The position numbers and the translations under genes were made by a program. 5,892 nt of DNA. It comes from Pseudomonadota bacterium (GTDB lineage Bacteria; Bdellovibrionota_B; Oligoflexia; Oligoflexales; Bin106). The notes under the pieces are model-generated. The model was not told the origin of the DNA. It saw only the letters and a list, made by a program, of their open reading frames with translations, and ran no database searches. The DNA is taken from positions 1 to 5,892 of the forward strand of contig JAPOQT010000050.1 in NCBI GenBank assembly GCA_026710525.1, written 5' to 3'. Each line of letters opens with the position of its first letter. Within the stretch, counting starts at the first letter, position 1. This document shows, piece by piece, positions 1 through 5,497 of this stretch.

Positions 1-198
1 ACAGATAGCTAAACAAATAAACCAGCTCCTAAGAAAAAGGGGGCCTCGCCATCAAAAACAAAAACCTCAAATAGTCAGAAAAAAAAATCAACCAAAAACG
101 TAAAGAAGTCACCAAAGGCGAAGCCGTTATCATCAATTAACAAGAGCCGAAGTCAATCAAAGTCACGTCAACCAAGTAAAAAGTCTTTGTCAAAGTAA
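1..198 (+). CDS. Possible 3' end of an upstream gene: Lys/Ser-rich basic tail (partial, frame uncertain)
   Basis: From 13 to the TAA at 196-198 the sequence reads as an open, strongly basic, low-complexity stretch of about 61 codons. Lys, Ser, Pro and Thr dominate, in runs such as PKKKGASPSK and KKSPKAKP, resembling the disordered tails of histone H1-like proteins or DNA-binding enzymes. This frame has no ATG or GTG and only one late TTG, and is closed upstream by TAA at 10-12. It cannot be a free-standing gene and is not simply continuous with the left edge. The +2 frame is open from the edge to TAA 101-103 and is also basic. Either an upstream gene ends at 12 or 103, or a frameshift (real, programmed or a sequencing error in the A-runs at 32-37 or 79-87) joins it to the longer tail. 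The stop at 198 lies 14 nt before mutY. I do not recognise the protein. Confidence 0.35.
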
Positions 199-212
199 TT
201 CACAGGCCCCAT

Positions 213-1298
213 GTGGATCGAATTCAAAAAAATATTCAAGGTTTTTCTCAAGATGATTTTGGCTCAAAACTTATTCTTTGGCATCAGCACCACAGAATGA
301 ATCATCCTTGGCGCCAAAAGTTTGCCAACACACACGATCCCTATGTGATCTGGGTGGCTGAGATTATGCTGCAACAAACCACTATCCAGTGTGTTTTGCC
401 GAAATATTCTCATTTTATTGCCCGCTTTCCCACACTATCTGATCTCGCTGCGGCGACCGAAGCAGAGGTACTTTCATACACGGCCTCCTTAGGTTATTAC
501 CGTCGATTTCGCACCCTGTATCAGACAGCCAAATCCTTGGTAGAGAAGCAAAGATCTTTACCAAAATCCTATGGAGAACTGCTGAAACTTGGTGGCATAG
601 GACCCTATACAGCCGCCTCAATTGCTAGTATTTGTTTTGGTGAGTCGGTGCCAGCCATTGATGGCAATGTTAAACGAGTCATGTGTCGGTTGTTAGATCT
701 CCGTTTAGATATAGAAGATCCTTTTTTTGCCGCTCCTTTAACAAAGTTATTACGCACTGTTATGACGCCCTTGCCTAGCGGTTTATTTAACGAGGCCCTC
801 ATGGAGCTTGGACAAACCATTTGCACCAGTAGGAAAGATCCTATTTGCTCCGAGTGTCCCCTATGTGACGTATGTCTTGCTAGGCAAAATAATCAAGTGG
901 TCTCTAATCCTAAAAAACGACGAAAAAAAACTAAAAAAGACCTGTTTCTCAAGGTTCATATCCACACCCACCAAGGAAAATTATTGCTTGTTCACAGACC
1001 CCAGGATTTCCCGGTCCTGAAGAATTCTTATGGTTTTCCTCTGGAACTCATAACTCAACCTTCACCACCTAGGTTAGGTCATCATCTTGGTTGTTTTTCC
1101 CACGCCATTACCCAATATAAAATCACCCTAGATGTTATGTTGCACCAAAACGACTGTTATCAAAGACAACATCATCAGGGAGGATCCTGGCATGGTCGTC
1201 ATGATCTTGAAAAAGCATTGGTGAGTTCTCTAGATTTAAAAGCTTGGCAGCTATATCATAATCATAGGTCTTCTAGGGCACAGCAAAAAAACCGATGA
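213..1298 (+). CDS. mutY: A/G-specific adenine DNA glycosylase MutY
   Basis: MutY removes adenine mispaired with 8-oxoguanine, so that G:C to T:A mutations are prevented. The 361-aa length is close to the usual 350-370. Domains in order: HhH-GPD glycosylase core (about 15-200) with the AEIMLQQT motif carrying catalytic Glu50, SLGYYRR at 92-98, the helix-hairpin-helix GGIGPYTAA (128-136, Tyr132) and IDGNVKRV with catalytic Asp150. A 4Fe-4S cluster follows with Cys204, 212, 215 and 221, then a Lys/Arg-rich linker (about 233-243) and a NUDIX-like C-terminal 8-oxoG-reading domain (about 245-350). Two oddities: the first cysteine spacing is seven residues rather than the usual six, and the 8-oxoG-sensing Phe-Ser-His loop appears as Ile299-Thr300-Gln301. 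The start is GTG 213, because no other start lies upstream in frame and the next ATG (codon 29) would cut into the first helix. The ribosome binding site is poor. Identification is firm. Confidence 0.95.
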   Translation: MDRIQKNIQGFSQDDFGSKLILWHQHHRMNHPWRQKFANTHDPYVIWVAEIMLQQTTIQCVLPKYSHFIARFPTLSDLAAATEAEVLSYTASLGYYRRFRTLYQTAKSLVEKQRSLPKSYGELLKLGGIGPYTAASIASICFGESVPAIDGNVKRVMCRLLDLRLDIEDPFFAAPLTKLLRTVMTPLPSGLFNEALMELGQTICTSRKDPICSECPLCDVCLARQNNQVVSNPKKRRKKTKKDLFLKVHIHTHQGKLLLVHRPQDFPVLKNSYGFPLELITQPSPPRLGHHLGCFSHAITQYKITLDVMLHQNDCYQRQHHQGGSWHGRHDLEKALVSSLDLKAWQLYHNHRSSRAQQKNR

Positions 1299-1388
1299 CC
1301 CTGATAACATCTTTAAATTTTCTCTGATTTATGATAAGGTGTTTGACACTGGGGTGTTTATGCGCCAGATAGGAATGTATGATAGGTC

Positions 1389-1419
1389 TTGCTGAGTAAC
1401 CTTGTTCATCGTATATAAT
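1389..1419 (+). promoter_or_regulatory. Candidate sigma70-type promoter of the tRNA-Gln gene
   Basis: A perfect TATAAT lies at 1414-1419, inside an alternating TA stretch, with a TTGCTG candidate -35 at 1389-1394 and a long 19-bp spacer. The predicted start near 1426 would leave a 5' leader of about 27 nt before the mature tRNA at 1453, a normal arrangement for a single tRNA gene. The -10 is convincing; the -35 is weak. Confidence 0.5.
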
Positions 1420-1452
1420 AGAGATGATTCTTTGGCGGTGAAGGATGATAGT

Positions 1453-1529
1453 AGCGGCGTCGACAAGTGGTTTAAGTCACAGGATTTTGATTCCTGCATT
1501 CGAAGGTTCGAATCCTTCCGCCGCTGCCA
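1453..1529 (+). tRNA. tRNA-Gln (anticodon UUG), CCA encoded
   Basis: A full cloverleaf can be drawn. The acceptor stem is 7 bp, 1453-1459 with 1519-1525, all Watson-Crick. The D stem is GAC/GTC (1462-1464, 1476-1478), with A13-A22 opposed as is usual in tRNA-Gln. The anticodon stem is CAGGA/TCCTG (1480-1484, 1492-1496) around loop TTTTGAT, giving anticodon TTG at 1487-1489, which reads CAA and by wobble CAG. The variable loop is 5 nt and the T stem GAAGG/CCTTC encloses TTCGAAT. The discriminator is G1526 and CCA is encoded at 1527-1529. Two features are unusual for tRNA-Gln: the first pair is A1-U72 rather than the expected U1-A72, and the D-loop has 11 nt, two more than in E. coli tRNA-Gln, through extra T residues at 1472-1473. 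A T6 run (1531-1536) follows directly. The neighbouring carD gene converges on it. Confidence 0.95.
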
Positions 1530-1574
1530 CTTTTTTCTTCGTTAATTAACATTTTTTCCCTGTCTTTCAAATAC

Positions 1575-2093
1575 TCAAGAAGAGATACCTTCGATAACAT
1601 CGTCACTTTCGAGGTAAGCTTTCTCTAAGCACTGAATAATCAATGCTTCGGCTACTTCTGAGTCAAGATCTCTCGCGACACTAATTTCTTCTCGTAAAAA
1701 CGAGATCGCTTTCTGATACATGATCTTCTCATCAAGACTCATAGCTTTGACTTGTTTTTGCCACCACAGATCTCGCAAAACTTCAGCCACTTTAATAATA
1801 GAATCAGTACTTAGTTTTTCCAGATATTCCCTATGTCTTTGATTCCAGGACCTTTTAATGATCTCAACCGGCCGCATTAAAGTGCCAAAGACCTGATCCA
1901 CTGTGTCTTTATTCACAATGGCTCTCATCATCTCATGTGATGATGCAACAGGCTCCATGATTCTTACTCCAGAGTTCAAAATATGAAGAATATAGAAATT
2001 CTGTTTTTGACCACCAACATGTTTGGACTCAATGCCACATATTTTAACAATACCATGAGACCGGTAGGCGGCTTTACTTCCCACTTCGAACAT
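1575..2093 (-). CDS. carD: CarD/CdnL-family RNA polymerase-binding transcription regulator
   Basis: CarD/CdnL proteins bind the RNA polymerase beta subunit and the upstream edge of the promoter bubble, stabilising open complexes, notably at rRNA and growth-related promoters. The 172-residue product has the two expected parts. The first is a Tudor-like N-terminal polymerase-interaction domain (about 1-65; FEVGSKAAYRSHGIVKI, FYILHI, RIMEPV). The second is an all-helical C-terminal DNA-contacting domain (about 70-162) with the signature SWNQRHREYLEKL, whose Trp83 matches the tryptophan wedged into the minor groove in Mycobacterium CarD, followed by KVAEVLRDLWWQ. The usual Y-P-x-H-G-V-G segment here reads Y-R-S-H-G-I-V. 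The ATG at 2093-2091 is set by a perfect AAGGAGG (2109-2103 on this strand) nine bases upstream. The gene stands alone, convergent with the tRNA; no convincing promoter or intrinsic terminator is visible. It is a CdnL-type regulator rather than the large Myxococcus CarD, which carries an extra AT-hook domain. Confidence 0.92.
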   Translation of the reverse strand: MFEVGSKAAYRSHGIVKICGIESKHVGGQKQNFYILHILNSGVRIMEPVASSHEMMRAIVNKDTVDQVFGTLMRPVEIIKRSWNQRHREYLEKLSTDSIIKVAEVLRDLWWQKQVKAMSLDEKIMYQKAISFLREEISVARDLDSEVAEALIIQCLEKAYLESDDVIEGISS

Positions 2094-2102
2094 GATCTAT
2101 TT

Positions 2103-2109
2103 CCTCCTT
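2103..2109 (-). promoter_or_regulatory. Ribosome binding site of carD
   Basis: On the minus strand this is AAGGAGG, a full match to the anti-Shine-Dalgarno sequence, with a 9-nt spacer to the ATG at 2093. It fixes the carD start and suggests strong translation. It is much better than the sites in front of mutY and pnp. Confidence 0.85.
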
Positions 2110-2263
2110 GCTGAAGGTTATGAAATTTTAAGTTTGTTTCTCTTACTTTTCTTTTTGTCTGCTATCAGCCGACACATGCCATATTCATAGTATCATAAAT
2201 TTAATAAAAAATAAATTATTTTTTATATCTTATCTTTAGTTATTTGATATTAAGAAAATGGAT

Positions 2264-2286
2264 GCTGATTTTATCATAAAATCAGC
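2264..2286. repeat. Perfect 23-bp inverted repeat (11-bp arms)
   Basis: The arms GCTGATTTTAT and ATAAAATCAGC are exact reverse complements around a single central C at 2275. As RNA it would fold as a 10-bp stem with a TCA loop. On the plus strand T5 follows at 2293-2297, but only after a 6-nt gap, so a terminator is possible but imperfect. As DNA the symmetry would suit an operator for a dimeric regulator upstream of carD. Neither role is proven. Confidence 0.6.
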
Positions 2287-2532
2287 AATGAATTTTTCAG
2301 TGTCATTTTGCTAAGGTGCAGTAACTTACTCTCTAAGGATATTATTAGTGATACGAGTTATCCTATGGTACAAGTGTCTCACAAGTACTATTTTTTAGAC
2401 GTCGCCAAAACCAAAGCAGCTTGTTTTGCTTATATTTTTGCTTTACCTATGACACTATTTAATGGTAGTAAAGTGAGATCAGCACCGGCAATATTCAGAG
2501 GTTTTTACCTTTGTTACCAAGGAATTTACCGC

Positions 2533-2556
2533 CTAAAAAATGGCTAAATTTTTTAG
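2533..2556. repeat. A/T-rich hairpin
   Basis: CTAAAAAAT (2533-2541) pairs with ATTTTTTAG (2548-2556) over nine bases with a 6-nt loop. The A6 before and T6 within the stem give it the look of a weak bidirectional terminator, but with only two G:C pairs it would be unstable. It lies 60 bases upstream of the rpsO promoter and could insulate that promoter from upstream transcription. Confidence 0.35.
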
Positions 2557-2616
2557 ACACTCAAGTTGTGTTCCATGGCGATCGCTAATTTTATTTAGGG
2601 GTGAATTTTTTTTAAC

Positions 2617-2644
2617 TTGCACTCTATGATTTTCTTTCTATAAT
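2617..2644 (+). promoter_or_regulatory. Sigma70-type promoter of the rpsO-pnp unit
   Basis: TTGCAC (2617-2622) and a perfect TATAAT (2639-2644) are separated by 16 bp, preceded by an eight-T tract at 2606-2613 that may act like an UP element. The start would fall near 2650, giving a 5' leader of about 178 nt before the rpsO GTG. It is the best promoter in the window and the only clear one upstream of rpsO. pnp has no equally good promoter, so it is probably transcribed from here too. Confidence 0.65.
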
Positions 2645-2649
2645 AGAGC

Positions 2650-2828
2650 CGTCGCTCAGGGATTATATGGTATCATACTGGCTAGTCTATGTTTGGCGAC
2701 CTAAGGAGGCTGCTGTTGGTCTTAATAGCTTAACCATGACTCAGGCCACCACTGTTTAGATATGGATTATGATTAACACCCTCATTAAACTGAGTATTAT
2801 TTTTTTGTGTAAGGAGTAAAAACAAATC
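2650..2828 (+). promoter_or_regulatory. Long 5' leader of rpsO, candidate autoregulatory or attenuating RNA
   Basis: About 178 nt separate the predicted transcription start from rpsO. The leader can pair GTCGC (2651-2655) with GCGAC (2696-2700) and AGCC (2647-2650) with GGCT (2708-2711), looping out part of a perfect AAGGAGG at 2703-2709. That ribosome binding site is six bases before a 5-codon ORF starting with TTG (2716-2733); a 7-codon ATG ORF (2736-2759) follows. Further on, TGAG 2791-2794 can pair either with CTCA 2781-2784 or, as CTGAGT, with ACTCAG 2739-2744, just before a T7 run at 2800-2806. S15 represses its own mRNA through leader structures in several bacteria, with little conservation of the RNA shape. 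A similar role here is inference from position, and some stems are only 4-6 bp. Confidence 0.35.
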
Positions 2829-3098
2829 GTGATTTTCTGCCAAATTGAAAAGCAAAATTCCCTACGAGATGGGCAACTTCACCCAAGTGATACAGCATCA
2901 CCTGAGGCTCAGATTACCCTCATCACCTATCGCTTAAAATATCTTAATCATCATTTCACTCAGCATCCAAAAGATTTTCATTCGAGAATGGGACTACTTA
3001 AACTTGTGGGAAGGAGAAAGCGCCTACTTAATTATTTGAAAAAGAAGAATTTTAACAACTACAAGACACTTATTACTAAGTTAGGTATCCGAAAGTGA
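2829..3098 (+). CDS. rpsO: 30S ribosomal protein S15
   Basis: S15 is a primary binding protein of the 16S rRNA central domain; it binds the three-way junction of helices 20-22 and contributes to the bridge with the 50S subunit. The 89-residue length equals that of E. coli S15 and the two align without gaps. Recognisable blocks are DTASPEAQITLIT (21-33), HHFTQHPKDFHSRMGLLKLV (41-60) and RRKRLLNYLKKKN (62-74), ending in LITKLGIRK. The rRNA-contacting His42, Asp49 and Ser52 (counting Met) are present. Less usual are Ala23 for the common Gly, Phe50 for His and Met54 for Arg. The start is GTG 2829: it puts Asp21 exactly where E. coli has it, and AAGGAG at 2811-2816 lies 12 nt upstream, a slightly long spacing. 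truB, which often precedes rpsO, is absent; pnp follows as usual. Confidence 0.95.
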   Translation: MIFCQIEKQNSLRDGQLHPSDTASPEAQITLITYRLKYLNHHFTQHPKDFHSRMGLLKLVGRRKRLLNYLKKKNFNNYKTLITKLGIRK

Positions 3099-3169
3099 GA
3101 TCCGGGAGTGACCTTTAAAGACACCTAACTTTTTCTGCTTCAGTACTGGTGGTTGCTCTTCCTGGCCCG

Positions 3170-3206
3170 GGTTTATGGTGATTTTTTACAGTGGCACCTA
3201 TAAACC
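3170..3206 (+). promoter_or_regulatory. Stem-loop in the rpsO-pnp intergenic region (candidate RNase III / pnp autoregulation site)
   Basis: GGTTTATGGTG (3170-3180) pairs with CACC-T-ATAAACC (3195-3206): 11 base pairs with one bulged T at 3199 and a 14-nt loop. No T-run follows on either strand, so it is not an intrinsic terminator. In E. coli, the pnp leader between rpsO and pnp forms a long hairpin that RNase III cuts, after which PNPase represses its own expression. The position here matches that arrangement; equivalence of function is inferred. The hairpin ends 94 nt before the preferred pnp start. Confidence 0.5.
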
Positions 3207-3300
3207 AAGCCTTGACCATCCTTAGCGAGACATCGACTTTCATTTGTCATACAGTATGAACAAAAAGCGACCTATTAACTATTTATTTGAGAACAAATCT

Positions 3301-5463
3301 ATGTCATTAACTAAAGAAATCCAGGTCGGTGATCACACCTGGAAATTTGAATTCCAAAAGTACGCCAAACAAGCTAATGGTTCGGTGATGGTACAATCAG
3401 GGGAAACCCAAGTTTTGGTCACAGCTTGCGCTTCCTATGAAGCTAAGCCTCATCAAAACTTTTTTCCATTAGGTGTTGATTATACGGAAAAATTTTACGC
3501 CGCTGGCCGAATACCTGGAGGGTATCGCAAAAGAGAAGGTAGGCCCGCAGATCATGAAACCCTCATCGCTCGAGTCATCGACCGTCAGTTACGCCCTTGT
3601 TTTCCTGCAGGTTTTCTTCATGATACGGTTATCCAGTGCACGGTGCTCTCTTATGAGAAAAATCATAATCCGATCCCCCTCGCTATGGTGGGCGCTGCAA
3701 CAGCTCTCATGATCAGCGATATTCCATTTCATGGCCCGGTGGCATCCCTCTTGGTTGGTTACTCAGATGATCAATTTATTCTGAACCCGGGACAAACTGA
3801 TAAGAGCGATTTAGATTTAACGATTGCTGCCAAACCAGGTGGTTTGCTGATGGTTGAAGCAGCTGCTAACTTTTTGTCTGAAGAGAAGATGATTGAAGCT
3901 ATTTCTTATGGTGTCAGTCAAATGTCTGATCTCTGGCAAATGCAACAAGACTTGGTGAATAACATTGGCAAAGAGAAAATGTCTTTTGAAGCTAAGAAAA
4001 CGGACCAAACACTGATGGACCTTGTTCGTGAGTATGGTACTAACAGCATCAAAGACGCTTTGAGTACCAAAGAAAAACAAGCTCGAACTCGTAAACTCTC
4101 GGTAGCTCAACACAGTGTGTATGAACAAGTGTTAGTGACTTTGACTGACAAGCTGCAAAATCAGAGTGATACTCATCAGTACGACCCGACGGCAGCAACC
4201 ACACAAAGCGCTTTGAGTCAGTGTATTGAAGAGCTTAAACACGAATTATTAAAGGATCTTATTCTCGTGCAAAAACAGCGCATTGACGGTCGTCATATGG
4301 ATGAGGTCCGACCATTACAATCGGAAGTGAATGTCCTAAAGCGCACCCATGGTTCAGCACTGTTTACCCGAGGAGAGACCCAAGCTCTGGCTTCAGTCAC
4401 ACTCGGATCATTAAACGACCGATTACGCTATGAAACATTACATAGCAAAGACTCGGATGACACATTTATGCTCCATTACAACTTTCCTAGTTATTGTGTT
4501 GGAGAGGCGAATATGCCGCGCTCTACTTCAAGACGAGAAATTGGCCATGGTGCTCTCGCGAAGAAAGCTTTTGCTCATGCCATGCCAGACTTTGAAGATT
4601 TTGGTTACGTTATTCGTCTTGTCTCTGAGGTACTTGAATCCAATGGTTCCTCGTCGATGGCAACCGTCTGTGCTACGACTTTAGCATTCTTAAATGCTGG
4701 TATTGATATTAAAGAATCCATTGCTGGTATAGCTATGGGACTGGTTAAGGGTGATGATGATCATGTCATTCTCACCGATATTCTTGGTGATGAAGATCAT
4801 TTAGGTGATATGGATTTTAAGGTTTGCGGTGGTTCAAGTGGTGTTACCGCCCTCCAAATGGATATTAAAATCCCGGGAATCACGGAGGATATTCTTAAAG
4901 AAGCCCTGACTAAAGCGTTAGTCGCCCGTCAGCACATTTTAACTCATATGGCAACCACCATTAGCTCGCCTGGTAAAGTGTCGCCTTATGCGCCGCAAAT
5001 ATTTAAGGTGAAAATCCCTGCTGATAAAGTACGAGATATTATTGGCCCAGGAGGCAAGACCATTAAAAAAATCATCGCTGACACAGGGGTGCAAATTGAC
5101 ATTGAAGATAATGGTGTCGTGAGCATTGTTGCTCACGATTCCACATCTGCTGAAGCAGCTAAGTCGATGATTCGTCATATTACAGCAGAGCCAAAAGCTG
5201 GTGAAATCTACCTTGGTCGAGTCACGAAGATCGTTGATTTTGGTTGTTTTGTTGAAATTAAGCCTGGCCTTGAAGGACTGGTTCATATTTCACAAATTGA
5301 ACCTAGAAGAATCGAAAGTGTTGGTGAGGTGGTGAGTGAAGGTGAAGAGATTATTGTCAAAGTCATCGATATTGATAGACAAGGACGCCTTAAGCTATCA
5401 CGAAAAGATGCTATTGGCCAGAGTCCCACACACCAAACTGGTGCCTCATCACCTAAGAAATAG
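3301..5463 (+). CDS. pnp: Polyribonucleotide nucleotidyltransferase (PNPase)
   Basis: PNPase is a trimeric phosphorolytic 3'-5' exoribonuclease that degrades mRNA and can add 3' tails. From ATG 3301 it has 720 residues, the normal length. Order: first RNase PH-like domain (FFPLGVDYTEKFYAAGRIPGG), helical linker (about 240-310), catalytic second RNase PH-like domain, KH domain with IIGPGGK (580-586), S1 domain (about 634-705) and a short tail. Phosphate-binding serines in ESNGSSSMAT (450-452) and the acidic pair Asp499 and Asp505 in LGDEDHLGDMDF are intact. The pore loop usually read FFRR is Y75-R-K-R78, and a normally Gly-rich loop before RREIGHG reads ANMPRSTS (403-410). In-frame starts at TTG 3244 and ATG 3256 would add 19 or 15 residues unlike known N-termini; ATG 3301 has a weak GAG at 3289-3291 and fits the family. 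It probably shares the rpsO transcript. No terminator is visible in the 34 bases before the convergent gene. Confidence 0.96.
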   Translation: MSLTKEIQVGDHTWKFEFQKYAKQANGSVMVQSGETQVLVTACASYEAKPHQNFFPLGVDYTEKFYAAGRIPGGYRKREGRPADHETLIARVIDRQLRPCFPAGFLHDTVIQCTVLSYEKNHNPIPLAMVGAATALMISDIPFHGPVASLLVGYSDDQFILNPGQTDKSDLDLTIAAKPGGLLMVEAAANFLSEEKMIEAISYGVSQMSDLWQMQQDLVNNIGKEKMSFEAKKTDQTLMDLVREYGTNSIKDALSTKEKQARTRKLSVAQHSVYEQVLVTLTDKLQNQSDTHQYDPTAATTQSALSQCIEELKHELLKDLILVQKQRIDGRHMDEVRPLQSEVNVLKRTHGSALFTRGETQALASVTLGSLNDRLRYETLHSKDSDDTFMLHYNFPSYCVGEANMPRSTSRREIGHGALAKKAFAHAMPDFEDFGYVIRLVSEVLESNGSSSMATVCATTLAFLNAGIDIKESIAGIAMGLVKGDDDHVILTDILGDEDHLGDMDFKVCGGSSGVTALQMDIKIPGITEDILKEALTKALVARQHILTHMATTISSPGKVSPYAPQIFKVKIPADKVRDIIGPGGKTIKKIIADTGVQIDIEDNGVVSIVAHDSTSAEAAKSMIRHITAEPKAGEIYLGRVTKIVDFGCFVEIKPGLEGLVHISQIEPRRIESVGEVVSEGEEIIVKVIDIDRQGRLKLSRKDAIGQSPTHQTGASSPKK

Positions 5464-5497
5464 CAACTCACAAACTGTTTACTCTCGTGAACCTTCA

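Larger units (their letters stand above)
2094..2616. other. Long AT-rich intergenic region between divergent carD and rpsO
   Basis: No convincing gene lies here. Positions 2190-2260 are very AT-rich and probably hold the carD promoter on the minus strand; TATGAT/TACTAT-like boxes around 2185-2200 are too weak to call. A perfect palindrome sits at 2264-2286 and an A/T hairpin at 2533-2556, listed separately. An open frame on the plus strand, from a TTG at 2308 to TAA at 2547 (79 codons), has plausible amino-acid composition, including a hydrophobic stretch, but it lacks a ribosome binding site and resembles no family I know. It could be a gene remnant or chance. Large non-coding spaces of this kind are common in decaying genomes of host-associated bacteria, which is inference here. 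Confidence 0.5.

Noticed and set aside
211..297. ATG at 211 as the mutY start
   Set aside because: It is in another frame, which gives an unrelated short peptide; the MutY frame begins at GTG 213.
1343..1348. Perfect TTGACA as a -35 element
   Set aside because: No good -10 lies 16-18 bp downstream (CAGATA only), and the nearest TATGAT is 29 bp away.
1531..1560. Bidirectional terminator between tRNA-Gln and carD around the palindrome GTTAATTAAC (1541-1550)
   Set aside because: T-runs are present on both sides, but the 10-bp palindrome has no loop and too few G:C pairs to form a stable hairpin.
2578..2585. GCGATCGC octamer, as in the HIP1 repeat of cyanobacteria
   Set aside because: It occurs once, and the gene content points to an alphaproteobacterium; a single 8-bp palindrome is not significant.
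2696..2720. Resemblance to the SRP RNA (4.5S) core near the GGAGG segment
   Set aside because: The conserved GGTCAGGTCCGGAAGGAAGCAGCC block is not present and no matching long stem can be drawn.
3212..3240. pnp promoter starting from TTGACC at 3212-3217
   Set aside because: The bases 16-18 bp downstream (around GACTTT) do not resemble a -10 element, so an internal pnp promoter is not supported.
3244..3300. Longer PNPase starting at TTG 3244 or ATG 3256
   Set aside because: Neither has a ribosome binding site, and the added residues are unlike PNPase N-termini, whereas ATG 3301 aligns with the family start.
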